Source: an uncultured Devosia sp.
Lineage (GTDB): Bacteria; Pseudomonadota; Alphaproteobacteria; Rhizobiales; Devosiaceae
NCBI RefSeq assembly: GCF_946479885.1
Contig: NZ_CAMLHM010000059.1
Span: forward strand, 1 to 21,660
Reading direction: 5' to 3'
Length of the DNA stretch: 21,660 bases
The stretch's first letter is position 1; the number at the start of each line of letters is the position of its first letter. Positions 7,850 to 14,964 of this stretch are shown here, piece by piece. The notes beneath the pieces were generated by a model. That model was not told the origin of the DNA, searched no databases, and saw only the letters and a program-made list of their open reading frames with translations. A program made the position numbers and the translations under genes.

Positions 7850-8056
7850 ATGACCGACAAGACCGTTCTCGCCGTCAACGACATGACCTGCAACCACTGC
7901 GTCGGCACCGTCCGCAAGGCGCTGGAAGAGGCGCTGCCCGGCGCCGAGATTTCAGTTGATCTGGCGACGCACCGCGTGGCGTTCACCGGGGATCGGGGCA
8001 AGGGCGAGGAAGCCATTCGCGAGGCGGGGTATACGCCCCTTCCCCTCTCCCCTTGA
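7850..8056 (+). CDS. copZ: Copper chaperone, heavy-metal-associated domain protein
   Basis: This is a 68-residue single HMA domain with the metal site MTCNHC (C13, C16), the usual beta-alpha-beta pattern and a late AIREAGYTP motif. CopZ-type proteins carry Cu(I) to CopA and to the sensor. It starts two bases after the cueR stop, with GAAAGG upstream. The last residues (PLPLSP) and the TGA lie in a palindromic repeat, so the natural C-terminus may have been altered. HMA domains usually end soon after this point, so function is probably kept. Confidence 0.93.
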   Translation: MTDKTVLAVNDMTCNHCVGTVRKALEEALPGAEISVDLATHRVAFTGDRGKGEEAIREAGYTPLPLSP

Positions 8057-8192
8057 GGGAGAGGGACGATCCGACGCGTTCAGCGGAGGATCAGGGTGAG
8101 GGGTTCTGCGCCATCCCATGCTTTCATGTGGGTGGATAGCGCAGAACCCCTCATCCGCCCTTCGGGCACCTTCTCCCTCAAGGGGAGAAGGA
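8036..8192. repeat. Composite palindromic repeat overlapping the copZ 3' end
   Basis: Outer arms CTCTCCCCTTGAGGGAGAG and TTCTCCCTCAAGGGGAGAA face each other. They enclose perfect 15-bp arms TGAGGGGTTCTGCGC (8097-8111) and their complement (8139-8153). The left arm contains the copZ stop codon. It may serve as the transcription end for copA-cueR-copZ. Confidence 0.8.
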
Positions 8193-8226
8193 AGGAAAAA
8201 CAAAGGGCGCCCCGAGGGGCGCCCTT
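8190..8226 (-). terminator. Rho-independent terminator of the sugar ABC operon
   Basis: On the minus strand, AAGGGCGCCCC-TC-GGGGCGCCCTT (8226-8203) is a perfect 11-bp stem followed by TTGTTTTTCC. It lies about 100 bases past the end of the binding-protein gene and is oriented to stop that operon. Confidence 0.85.
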
Positions 8227-8248
8227 CGCATTTCCGTCTGTCGTTCAG

Positions 8249-8316
8249 CCATTCGAGCATGGCTCTCATGGCCTTCTCGCCTCAAATCGCTCCACCGGGG
8301 CGATTTGCCCTGCGGG
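8249..8316 (+). repeat. Family D repeat, copy 2
   Basis: CCATTCGAGCATGGCTCTC, then ATGGCCTTCTCGCCTC, and the hairpin AAATCGCTCC-ACC-GGGGCGATTT. It is nearly identical in plan to 5056-5118 and 13547-13617, and lies just beyond the 3' end of the binding-protein gene. Confidence 0.8.
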
Positions 8317-8329
8317 ATGGGTCGAAAGA

Positions 8330-9277
8330 TCAGAACGGGCTTTCCGGATCGAGGAACTCGGCTGCGTTGTCCTTGGTGATGACGGTCGAGTCCAGGATAT
8401 AGCGACCGGCAACCTGGATGCCGCCGGTGAAGTGCGAGGTGGTCAGCTCGATGGCCGTGGCGATCATGGCCGGGCTGTAGCTGACGTCGATCGGGGTCAG
8501 GGCGCTGCCATCGGCAACGGCCTGCAGGATCTGCTGCATGCCGGCGCCGCCGACGATGAACAGCTCGTCTTCACGGCCGGCCTGCTTGATGGCTTCGATG
8601 GCGCCCAGGGCGATATCGTCGTCCTGTGCCCACACGCCCTTGATGTCGGGGAAGCGGGTCAGGAAGTCCTGCATCACCTTGAAGCCGTCATCGCGGTTCC
8701 AGTTGGCGAATTCGTCGTCGAGCACGGTGATGTTGGTGCCTTCGATGCCGGCCATGAAGCCGTCGAAGCGCTGCTGGTCGATCGGGATCGGCATGCCGCG
8801 CAGGATGACGATATTGCCGCCGTCAGGCATGACTTCCTTGAAGTATTCGGCGGAGTTAGCGCCCAGGCCCGGATTGTCGCCCGCCACGTAGAGGTTTTCC
8901 ACGCCATCGATCGACAGCTGGCGGTCAACCACGGTCACGAACTTGCCGGCATCCTTGACCTGCTTGATGGCCGAGGTCATCGCGTCCGGGTCACCCGGCA
9001 GGATCACCAGGGCGTCGATGCCGCGGGTCGCGACCATGTCTTCGATGTCGGCGATCTGCTTGGGCGCGTCGGGCGCCGAGGCAAAGACGAACTCGACATT
9101 CGGGTAAGTGGTGCTCAGGCGCTCGATGGCCTGCTGGGCGAAGTAGTTGACGCCACCGGTCCAGCCATGGTCGGCCGCCGGCACGGAAACGCCGATGGTG
9201 ACCTTGTCCTGGGCGACGGCTGCGCCGGTCAGGCCGACGAGAACCGTCGCTGCCATGAGGGTTTTAGCCAGTTTCAT
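8330..9277 (-). CDS. Sugar ABC transporter substrate-binding protein (ribose/RbsB type)
   Basis: This is a 315-residue periplasmic binding protein of the Peripla_BP_4 type. A signal peptide covers residues 1-22 (MKLAKTLMAATVL..., cleavage at AVA-QD). The mature start KVTIGVSVPAADHGW is typical of pentose/hexose binders, and the DxQRFDGF and WAQDDDIALG segments fit the ligand cleft. The Shine-Dalgarno GGGAGGA lies 6 bases before ATG 9277. It is the last gene of a minus-strand operon, after the ATPase and permease, and is followed by a strong terminator. The substrate cannot be named from sequence. No sugar kinase or isomerase is adjacent. Confidence 0.93.
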   Translation of the reverse strand: MKLAKTLMAATVLVGLTGAAVAQDKVTIGVSVPAADHGWTGGVNYFAQQAIERLSTTYPNVEFVFASAPDAPKQIADIEDMVATRGIDALVILPGDPDAMTSAIKQVKDAGKFVTVVDRQLSIDGVENLYVAGDNPGLGANSAEYFKEVMPDGGNIVILRGMPIPIDQQRFDGFMAGIEGTNITVLDDEFANWNRDDGFKVMQDFLTRFPDIKGVWAQDDDIALGAIEAIKQAGREDELFIVGGAGMQQILQAVADGSALTPIDVSYSPAMIATAIELTTSHFTGGIQVAGRYILDSTVITKDNAAEFLDPESPF

Positions 9278-9328
9278 TCGTAGTCCTCCCGAAAGTGCCC
9301 TTGTTGGGCGATGTAAACTCGTGCCTGG

Positions 9329-10333
9329 TCAGGCCGTGCGGCGACCGCGCTGCAGCAGCACTGCCAGGATGATGATGACGCCCTGGAACGCCCCATTGAG
9401 GTAGGGGCTGATCAGGCTTTGCAGATTGAGGATGTTACCGATGAGCCCGAGGATCACGACGCCGACCACGGTGCCCCAGATGCGGCCATAGCCACCCTTG
9501 AGCGTGGTGCCGCCGATGATCACGCCGGCAATGGCTTCGAGTTCCCACAGCACGCCCGTGGTGCTCGACGCCGAGCCGAGGCGCGGCACATAGAGCAGCA
9601 CGGCGACGCCCACCAGGATGCCCTGGAGGATGTAGGTCATCAGCCGCACATTATCGACATTGATCGAGGAGTAGCGGGCGACCTGCTCGTTGGAGCCGAT
9701 GGCGGCGCAATAGCGGCCGAAGGCGGTGTAGCGCATGACCAGTTCGCCGCCGATCGCGACCAGCGCGAAGACGATGATCGGCCACGGCACGCCCAAGAGG
9801 CCATCGTAATAGACCGGGCGATAGACGTCGGCGACTTCGAAGTTCAGCGACAGCGTGCCGCCATTGGCCAGGAACGTCACCAGCGAGCGGAAAATGCCCA
9901 TGGTGCCCAGTGTCACGATGAAGGCTTCGATGCGGCCGCGGGTAATCATCAACCCGTTGAACACGCCCGCGAAACCGCCGAGCAGAATGCCCGCCGCCAT
10001 GCCCGACAGCACCACGCTCCAGCCGATGCCCATGGATGGGATCAGCCAGTTCATCACCATAATCATGACGCCGGCAATGACCGCCGCCATCGAGCCGACC
10101 GACAGGTCCAGTCCGCCCGAGGTGATGACGAAGGTGGCGCCGATGGCGATGATGCCGATGAAGCTCGAGCGCGCCAGCACGTTGGTCAGGTTGCTGTAGC
10201 TGAGGAAATTCTCGTTGAGCGAGATGCCGAGCAGCACCAGCAGGGCCAGGGCCAGCAGCGGGCCGACGGTCTTGAGGTCGACGCGGAAGGCGCGCGCGGG
10301 CTTGGCGGCCGTATCAGGCGCTGATGCGGTCAT
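9329..10333 (-). CDS. Sugar ABC transporter permease (RbsC type)
   Basis: The 334-residue inner-membrane protein has about ten hydrophobic segments and the family signatures FVITSGGLDLSVGS near residue 76 and IGGTTLKGGYGRIWGT near residue 285. Start ATG 10333 (MTASAPDT) lies 20 bases inside the end of the ATPase gene, which indicates translational coupling. The frame is open further upstream, but that part would lie deep in the ATPase gene. It forms the translocation channel with the ATPase at 10314-11855. Confidence 0.92.
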   Translation of the reverse strand: MTASAPDTAAKPARAFRVDLKTVGPLLALALLVLLGISLNENFLSYSNLTNVLARSSFIGIIAIGATFVITSGGLDLSVGSMAAVIAGVMIMVMNWLIPSMGIGWSVVLSGMAAGILLGGFAGVFNGLMITRGRIEAFIVTLGTMGIFRSLVTFLANGGTLSLNFEVADVYRPVYYDGLLGVPWPIIVFALVAIGGELVMRYTAFGRYCAAIGSNEQVARYSSINVDNVRLMTYILQGILVGVAVLLYVPRLGSASSTTGVLWELEAIAGVIIGGTTLKGGYGRIWGTVVGVVILGLIGNILNLQSLISPYLNGAFQGVIIILAVLLQRGRRTA

Positions 10334-11855
10334 GATGTTCACTCTGTTTGATGCCGGCGGCGTACCGCATGATTTCGGATTCGGTGATCTCGGCGCCTTC
10401 AAGCACGCCGGCCAGGCGCCCTTCGCGCATGACCACCACGCGGTGGCTGAGGCCGATCACCTCCTGCATTTCCGAGGAGATGAGGATGATCGATTTGCCC
10501 TCGGCCGCCAGCGCAGCGATGATGTGATAGATTTGCTGCTTGGTCCCGACATCGATGCCGCGCGTCGGCTCATCCATGATGATGATGTCGGGCTCGCTCT
10601 CCATGGTCTTGCCCAGCATCAGCTTCTGCTGGTTGCCGCCCGACAGGCGCCCGACGGCGACCGCAGCGTCGCGGGCCCTGATGTCGAAGCGGCGCACCGC
10701 GCGATCGAGCGCCCGTGCTTCGCTCGACCCGTCGAGAAAGCCGAACTTGAGGTGGAGCTTGAGCGTCAGCAGCGTCAGGTTGGGCCGCAGGCCCATATTG
10801 AGCAGCAGGCCTTTGCCCTTGCGGTCCTTGGTCATGTAGGCGAGGCCCGCATCGACCGACTGGGCGACCCGGGTGAAGTTGGCCGGCTTGCCATTGAGGG
10901 TGATGTCGCCGCCGCTGCGGTGGCTGAGGCCGACCACGGCTTCGGCCACAGCGGTGCGGCCCGAGCCGATCAGCCCGGCAAAGCCCAGGATTTCGCCCTT
11001 GCGCAGGTCAAAGGAAATGTCCTTGACGCCCCGCGCCACCAGGTTGCGCACGCCGAGCACCACCGGAGCATCGACATCGGGCTCGTGCTTGGGCGGGTAG
11101 AGGTTGGACAGTTCGCGACCGACCATCATCTGCGCGATGGAATCGGGCGTCAGCGCCTCGGTGCCCACAGTGGCGATCAACTGCCCGTCGCGCAGCACGG
11201 TGACGCGGTTGGCCAGTTCCATGATCTCATCGAGCTTGTGGGAAATGAAGATCACCGCCACGCCCCGCGCCGTCAGGCGCCGGATCTGCTCGAACAGCGT
11301 CTCGGTCTCGCCCACCGACAGCACGGCGGTCGGCTCGTCCATGATCAGCACCCGCGCTTCGCGGCTGATGGCCTTGGCGATTTCCACCATCTGCTTGTCG
11401 GCGACCGAGAGCGTATTGATGCGCGCATCTGGGTCGACATGCACATGCAGCATTTCCATGACCGCATGGGCGCGCTCGCGCATCTGCTTGAGGTCGAGGA
11501 AACCAAAGCGCTTGAGCTCGCGACCGAGGAAGATGGATTCGGCCACCGTCAGGTGCTCGGCCAGGTTCTGCTCCTGGTGGATGAGCACGATGCCCATGGA
11601 TTCAGCCGCGCCATTGGGCGGCAGTACCACGGTCTGGCCGTCAAAGCTGATGGAGCCCGAGGTGGGCTGCTCGATGCCGCTGAGGATCTTGATGAGGGTC
11701 GATTTGCCCGCGCCGTTTTCGCCGATAATGGCGTGCACTTCGCCGGGGCGAATGTCGAAATCGACGCTGAACAGCACCGGAATGTCGCCGAACGACTTCG
11801 ATATCCTGTTGGCTGACAGGATGATCGGCGCGGGCGTGCCTTCGGCGCTGGACAT
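10314..11855 (-). CDS. Sugar ABC transporter ATPase, two fused nucleotide-binding domains (RbsA/XylG type)
   Basis: The 513-residue cytoplasmic ATPase has two NBDs. The first has Walker A GENGAGKST (45-53), signature LSVADKQ (149-155) and Walker B VLIMDEP (169-175). The second has a degenerate Walker A, GLIGSGRT (294-301), with Arg for Lys, signature LSGGNQQ (404-410) and IIIMDEP (424-430). A degenerate second Walker A is normal for this family. GGAGGGG stands 7 bases before ATG 11855. It is the first gene of the operon, which is divergent from the lacI-family gene and probably controlled by it. Confidence 0.95.
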   Translation of the reverse strand: MSSAEGTPAPIILSANRISKSFGDIPVLFSVDFDIRPGEVHAIIGENGAGKSTLIKILSGIEQPTSGSISFDGQTVVLPPNGAAESMGIVLIHQEQNLAEHLTVAESIFLGRELKRFGFLDLKQMRERAHAVMEMLHVHVDPDARINTLSVADKQMVEIAKAISREARVLIMDEPTAVLSVGETETLFEQIRRLTARGVAVIFISHKLDEIMELANRVTVLRDGQLIATVGTEALTPDSIAQMMVGRELSNLYPPKHEPDVDAPVVLGVRNLVARGVKDISFDLRKGEILGFAGLIGSGRTAVAEAVVGLSHRSGGDITLNGKPANFTRVAQSVDAGLAYMTKDRKGKGLLLNMGLRPNLTLLTLKLHLKFGFLDGSSEARALDRAVRRFDIRARDAAVAVGRLSGGNQQKLMLGKTMESEPDIIIMDEPTRGIDVGTKQQIYHIIAALAAEGKSIILISSEMQEVIGLSHRVVVMREGRLAGVLEGAEITESEIMRYAAGIKQSEHHDRISA

Positions 11856-11916
11856 GTCTGGACCCCTCCCCTGGACGCCGGCGGCTGAACCCGCTTCTTC
11901 GTCCTTGGATCACCGA

Positions 11917-11951
11917 TGTAAAGGTTTTCATGGATGATGTAAAGGTTTACA
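11917..11951. promoter_or_regulatory. Tandem operator-like sites for the LacI-family regulator
   Basis: TGTAAAGGTTTTCA (11917-11930) and the palindrome TGTAAAGGTTTACA (11938-11951) repeat with a 21-base period, two turns of the helix. They lie between the ABC operon and the lacI-family gene, where such regulators bind. The centre is GG and not the CG common in LacI operators. Confidence 0.65.
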
Positions 11952-11964
11952 CAATTCGAAAACT

Positions 11965-11994
11965 GTATAACCGTGTGCCGTAGGTCTGGCGCAA
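11965..11994 (-). promoter_or_regulatory. Possible promoter of the sugar ABC operon
   Basis: On the minus strand TTGCGC (11994-11989) and TTATAC (11970-11965) are 18 bases apart. The start would fall near 11958, just before the tandem operators, which fits repression by blocking. The -35 match is weak, so this is tentative. Confidence 0.35.
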
Positions 11995-12061
11995 CCCGCG
12001 CCTTCTGCTAAGGCAACGAAAAGCGGGACGCCGAGCCGGTTCGCGCGGGGCGGAGCGCCAA

Positions 12062-13087
12062 TTGCAGCATCAGAAGCTGGCCACCATCGAGGACGTTGCG
12101 GCGATCGCCGGCGTATCCATCGCCACGGTCAGCCGCGCCATCAACGAACCGACCAAGGTCGCCGACGAGACGCGGCGGCGCGTCAACGAGGCCATTGCCC
12201 GCACCGGCTACACCACCAATGCCATGGCGCGCTCGCTGCGCATGCGCCGCTCCAACATGATCCTGATCCTGGCGCCCGATGTGGGTGACCCGAACTTTTC
12301 CAACATCCTGGTGGGGCTGGAGACCGAAGCCAGCAAGCGCGGCTATGGCGTGCTGATCGGCAATACGCAGAACGACGCCACGCGTGAGACCGACTATCTG
12401 CGCTTCATCAGCTCCAACCAGGCCGATGGCCTGATCCTGTTCACGGGCCATCTGCCCTATGGCTTTGGCAGCGAGGGCGGCGACGGGCGCCTGCCGCCGA
12501 TCGTCGCGGTCAACGAGCCAGTGCCCAACAGCGACGTGCCCTTTGTCGGCGTCGACAATTTCGAAGGCGCCCGGGTCGCCGCCGAGCACCTGATCTCGCA
12601 GGGGCACCGCCGCATCGCCTTTATCGGCCATTCGACCAGCAAGGCGGTCAACCAACTGCGCGAGCAGGGTTACCGGGCGGCGCTGCAGGGCGCGGGCCTG
12701 GCTGTCGATCCCCGTCTCATCCTCGACGGCGACGGCACCACCGAGGCAGGCCGCGCCGCCGCCGAGCAGATGTTCGTGCGCGACGTGCTGCCCACCGCGT
12801 TTCTGTGCGTCAACGATGCCACGGCGCTCGGCGTGATCATTTCTCTCAACGCAAGAAAATACGACCTGCCGCGGCAGTTCTCGGTCATGGGCTTTGACGA
12901 CATCTCCTTTGCCAGCTTCGTCACCCCCTCGCTCACCACCATGAAGCAGCCGCGCCTCAAGATCGGCGAGGAAGCCATGGACCTGCTGCTGGCGCTGCTG
13001 GAGGGCAAGCCGCCGCGGCGGCCCGAAGTGCTGCTTCGCGCCGAACTGATCGTGCGCAATTCGGTCAGCCGACCGGGAAGGGACTGA
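12062..13087 (+). CDS. LacI-family transcription regulator
   Basis: The 341-residue protein has an N-terminal LacI helix-turn-helix (residues about 8-28, TIEDVAAIAGVSIATVSRAI), a hinge region ending near residue 60 and a periplasmic-binding-protein-like ligand domain with FVGVDNFEGA and VMGFDDISFA motifs. The start is TTG 12062, supported by GGAG 6 bases upstream. No in-frame ATG comes before the helix-turn-helix. It diverges from the sugar ABC operon, and paired operator-like sites lie between them, so it is the probable local repressor. The effector is likely the transported sugar or a derivative. Confidence 0.93.
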   Translation: MQHQKLATIEDVAAIAGVSIATVSRAINEPTKVADETRRRVNEAIARTGYTTNAMARSLRMRRSNMILILAPDVGDPNFSNILVGLETEASKRGYGVLIGNTQNDATRETDYLRFISSNQADGLILFTGHLPYGFGSEGGDGRLPPIVAVNEPVPNSDVPFVGVDNFEGARVAAEHLISQGHRRIAFIGHSTSKAVNQLREQGYRAALQGAGLAVDPRLILDGDGTTEAGRAAAEQMFVRDVLPTAFLCVNDATALGVIISLNARKYDLPRQFSVMGFDDISFASFVTPSLTTMKQPRLKIGEEAMDLLLALLEGKPPRRPEVLLRAELIVRNSVSRPGRD

Positions 13088-13089
13088 CC

Positions 13090-13437
13090 ATGGCCGAGAG
13101 CCGTTCCGAGTTGCTGTTTTCCTATGGCACGCTGCAATTGCCCGAGGTGCAGCTGGCGCAGTTCAAGCGCCTGCTCGATGGCGAGGACGACGCCATGCCC
13201 GGCTTCGCCCAGTCGATGGTCGAGATCACCGACCCCGACGTGCTGCGCAAGAGCGGCCAGCGCTTCCACCCCATCGTTATCAAGACCGGCAACCCCGCCG
13301 ACAGCGTCGCCGGCAAGGTCTTCGCCGTCACTCTGGCCGAACTCGCCGCGGCGGACGAATATGAAGTGGCCGACTACAAGCGCGTGCTGGTAACGCTGAC
13401 CTCCGGCCGGGATGCCTGGGTCTATGTAAAGGCTTAG
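13090..13437 (+). CDS. Gamma-glutamylcyclotransferase-like (AIG2/GGCT fold) protein
   Basis: The 115-residue protein starts two bases after the lacI-family stop, with AAGGGAC upstream. FSYGTLQ at residues 10-16 is the substrate loop of the GGCT/AIG2 fold. ADEYEV near residue 92 holds the glutamate expected to act in catalysis, and YKRVLV follows as in the family. Members cyclise gamma-glutamyl amines or act in related amide chemistry. Which substrate this one uses is unknown. Its coupling to a sugar regulator is odd and may be incidental. Confidence 0.8.
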   Translation: MAESRSELLFSYGTLQLPEVQLAQFKRLLDGEDDAMPGFAQSMVEITDPDVLRKSGQRFHPIVIKTGNPADSVAGKVFAVTLAELAAADEYEVADYKRVLVTLTSGRDAWVYVKA

Positions 13438-13459
13438 GGGGCGCAATCCCGCCCCAACC

Positions 13460-13539
13460 ACCGCGCGGCACCTCCCCCTTGGGGGAAGCCAGGAGGGGGT
13501 GTTGAGAGCCCCGATATCCGGGCCAAACGCCCCCACCCT
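13460..13539 (+). repeat. Family C repeat, copy 1
   Basis: The unit runs ACCGCGCGGCACCTCCCCCT, a CTTGGGGGAAG hairpin, AGGAGGGGGTGTTGAGAGCC, then CCGATATCCGGGCC and CCCCCACCC. An inverted copy with the same order is at 14991-15072. The two bracket the DUF305, arsR and SRPBCC genes. Confidence 0.8.
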
Positions 13540-13546
13540 TGCTCCA

Positions 13547-13617
13547 GCCATTCGAGCGCAGCTCTCATGGCCTTGGTCGCTCAAATCGCTCCGCTGGAGC
13601 GATTTGTCCCTTGCGGG
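13547..13617 (+). repeat. Family D repeat, copy 3
   Basis: CCATTCGAGCGCAGCTCTC, ATGGCCTTGGTCGCTC and the perfect hairpin AAATCGCTCC-GCT-GGAGCGATTT. It follows directly after the family C element, in the gap between the GGCT-like gene and the DUF305 gene. Confidence 0.8.
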
Positions 13618-13665
13618 CCACTCCCAAGCCCCGCAAGGGGAGGATGTCCGACTGAGAGCCTCGCG

Positions 13666-14019
13666 CTAAAGCCCCTTCTTGGCCAGCCACGCCTCCATCC
13701 ACGCAATCTCCCCCTCCTGCGCTTTGATCACGCCTTCGGCCAGCGCCTTCACTTCCGGGTCCGTGCCATGCTCAAGCACCACCCGCGCCATCTCCACCGC
13801 GCCCTGATGGTGGGGGATCATGCCGCGGATGAAATCGACGTCGGGATCGTCGCTATAGGCGATATCCATGTCGGTATGCATCTTGGCATTGGCGGCCTTG
13901 TAGGCCTCGGTGGCCGCGCTCCCTGCCCCGGCGGCCGCGCCATGGCCGGTATGTTCCTGGGTCCAGGCCGGGGTTGCGAGGGCAATGACAAGGGCGGATG
14001 CGAGCAGCAAGGTCTTCAT
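13666..14019 (-). CDS. Secreted DUF305 protein, possible copper-binding
   Basis: The 117-residue protein has a signal peptide (MKTLLLASALVIALATPAW, cleavage before about residue 21) and a short His/Gly segment (EHTGHG). A DUF305 helical domain follows, with MHTDMDIAY, IRGMIPHHQGAVEMA and a C-terminal EIAWMEAWL. The paired His and Met are the conserved metal-ligand candidates of the family. Some DUF305 proteins, such as cyanobacterial CopM, bind copper in the periplasm. Start ATG 14019 has GGAG 7 bases upstream. The frame continues upstream beyond 14019 but crosses the divergent arsR gene and is rejected. The upstream region shares 14 bases with the copA promoter (see 14058-14083). Confidence 0.88.
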   Translation of the reverse strand: MKTLLLASALVIALATPAWTQEHTGHGAAAGAGSAATEAYKAANAKMHTDMDIAYSDDPDVDFIRGMIPHHQGAVEMARVVLEHGTDPEVKALAEGVIKAQEGEIAWMEAWLAKKGL

Positions 14020-14057
14020 GGCAGAACTCCGTTTTGAGGCCGATAAAACCGCTTCTG

Positions 14058-14083
14058 CAGGATTCCCCGATGGGAAGGTCAAG
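14058..14083 (-). promoter_or_regulatory. Possible CueR-type site upstream of the DUF305 gene
   Basis: On the minus strand CTTGACCTTCCCAT (14083-14070) is identical to 5137-5150, the -35 and left half-site of the copA promoter. A partial right half, GGAATCC, follows six bases later. The expected -10 position reads poorly (CAGAAG), so the site could be weak, shifted or decayed. Confidence 0.45.
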
Positions 14084-14087
14084 CGCG

Positions 14088-14117
14088 TTGACACGGCCAC
14101 GCCCGATTTGTTACTTA
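14088..14117 (+). promoter_or_regulatory. Predicted promoter of the first arsR gene, giving a nearly leaderless transcript
   Basis: A consensus TTGACA (14088-14093) is followed 18 bases later by TACTTA (14112-14117). Transcription would begin close to 14124, on or beside ATG 14123. No Shine-Dalgarno precedes this ATG. Confidence 0.55.
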
Positions 14118-14122
14118 ATATC

Positions 14123-14470
14123 ATGCTTAACCAACAATCCAATCTCGACCTCATGTTCCAGGCGCTGGCCGATCCGACCCGCCGGGCCATGATCGACCGC
14201 CTCAGCCGCGGCCCCGCTTCGGTCAGCGAGCTGGCCAAGCCCTTCGCCATGTCGCTGCCCGCGGTGGTGCAGCACCTGCAGGCGCTGGAGCATTCGGGGC
14301 TGGTCAGCTCGCAGAAGGTGGGCCGCGTCCGCACCGTGCAGATCCAGCCCGAGGCGCTGAGCCTGGCCGAGCAATGGCTCAACGACCGCCGCACCATGTG
14401 GGTCAAGCGGCTCGACCGGCTGGGCGACTTCCTCGCCGAAACCGCCGACGAGCCGGAGACGCGGACGTGA
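14123..14470 (+). CDS. ArsR-family regulator, first copy
   Basis: The 115-residue winged-helix protein has LADPTRRAMIDRLSRGPASV, then SELAKPFAMSLPAVVQHLQA as the recognition region and a wing ending RVRTVQI. The ELCVCDL metal site of arsenic sensors is absent, which places it with the metal-independent ArsR regulators found beside SRPBCC proteins. ATG 14123 is taken because the homology begins at once (NLDLMFQALADP). It probably starts a leaderless message. Its stop overlaps the next gene (GTGA). It diverges from the DUF305 gene. Confidence 0.92.
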   Translation: MLNQQSNLDLMFQALADPTRRAMIDRLSRGPASVSELAKPFAMSLPAVVQHLQALEHSGLVSSQKVGRVRTVQIQPEALSLAEQWLNDRRTMWVKRLDRLGDFLAETADEPETRT

Positions 14471-14943
14471 CCAGCCGCAGCATTACCCATGGCAGCTTCA
14501 CCCTGGAGCGCCGCTGGAAAACCACGCCGGCCCGGCTCTATCGGGCGCTGAGCGACGAGGCGACCAAGCAGAAATGGTTCAACCCGCCCGAGACCTGGGG
14601 CAAGGACGAGCACCGCATGGATTTCCGCGTCGGCGGCATCGAGACCAGCGTCGGCGGCCCGCCCGGTGGCGCGGTGCACAAGTTCAGGGCGGTCTATCAG
14701 GACATCGTGCCCAACGAGCGCATCATCTACAGTTACGACATGCACCTGGACGATGTGCGCATCTCGGTGTCGCTGACCAGCTTCGAGATCAAGCCCGATG
14801 GTGACCACGCCATCCTGGTCATGACCGAACATGGCGCCTTCCTCGACGGTTTTGCCGGCGACGGCAACGACATCCGCCGGGAAGGCACGTCGCAATTGCT
14901 CGATCAGCTAGGCGCGTTTCTGGCCCGCGAAGGGGCGAATTGA
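14467..14943 (+). CDS. SRPBCC/AHSA1-domain protein, first copy
   Basis: The 158-residue START-like fold protein has SFTLERRWKTTPARLYRALS at the N-terminus, a WF site near residue 36, the GG-hairpin (FRVGGIE) and the long C-terminal helix. The GTG start at 14467 overlaps the arsR stop and has GGAG 8 bases upstream. SRPBCC proteins of this class bind hydrophobic ligands or act as co-chaperone-like modules. The ligand is unknown. Pairing with an ArsR regulator is a common bacterial arrangement. Confidence 0.9.
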   Translation: MTSRSITHGSFTLERRWKTTPARLYRALSDEATKQKWFNPPETWGKDEHRMDFRVGGIETSVGGPPGGAVHKFRAVYQDIVPNERIIYSYDMHLDDVRISVSLTSFEIKPDGDHAILVMTEHGAFLDGFAGDGNDIRREGTSQLLDQLGAFLAREGAN

Positions 14944-14964
14944 ACCTCGATTTATCAGTCGACA

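Noticed and set aside
10334..10402. A permease start 23 codons upstream of ATG 10333.
   Set aside because: It would lie further inside the ATPase gene, and its residues look unlike the family N-terminus.
13666..14895. A 409-residue protein containing the DUF305 domain at its C-terminus.
   Set aside because: The extension runs through the divergent arsR and SRPBCC genes on the other strand. The signal peptide starts cleanly at 14019 with a ribosome site.
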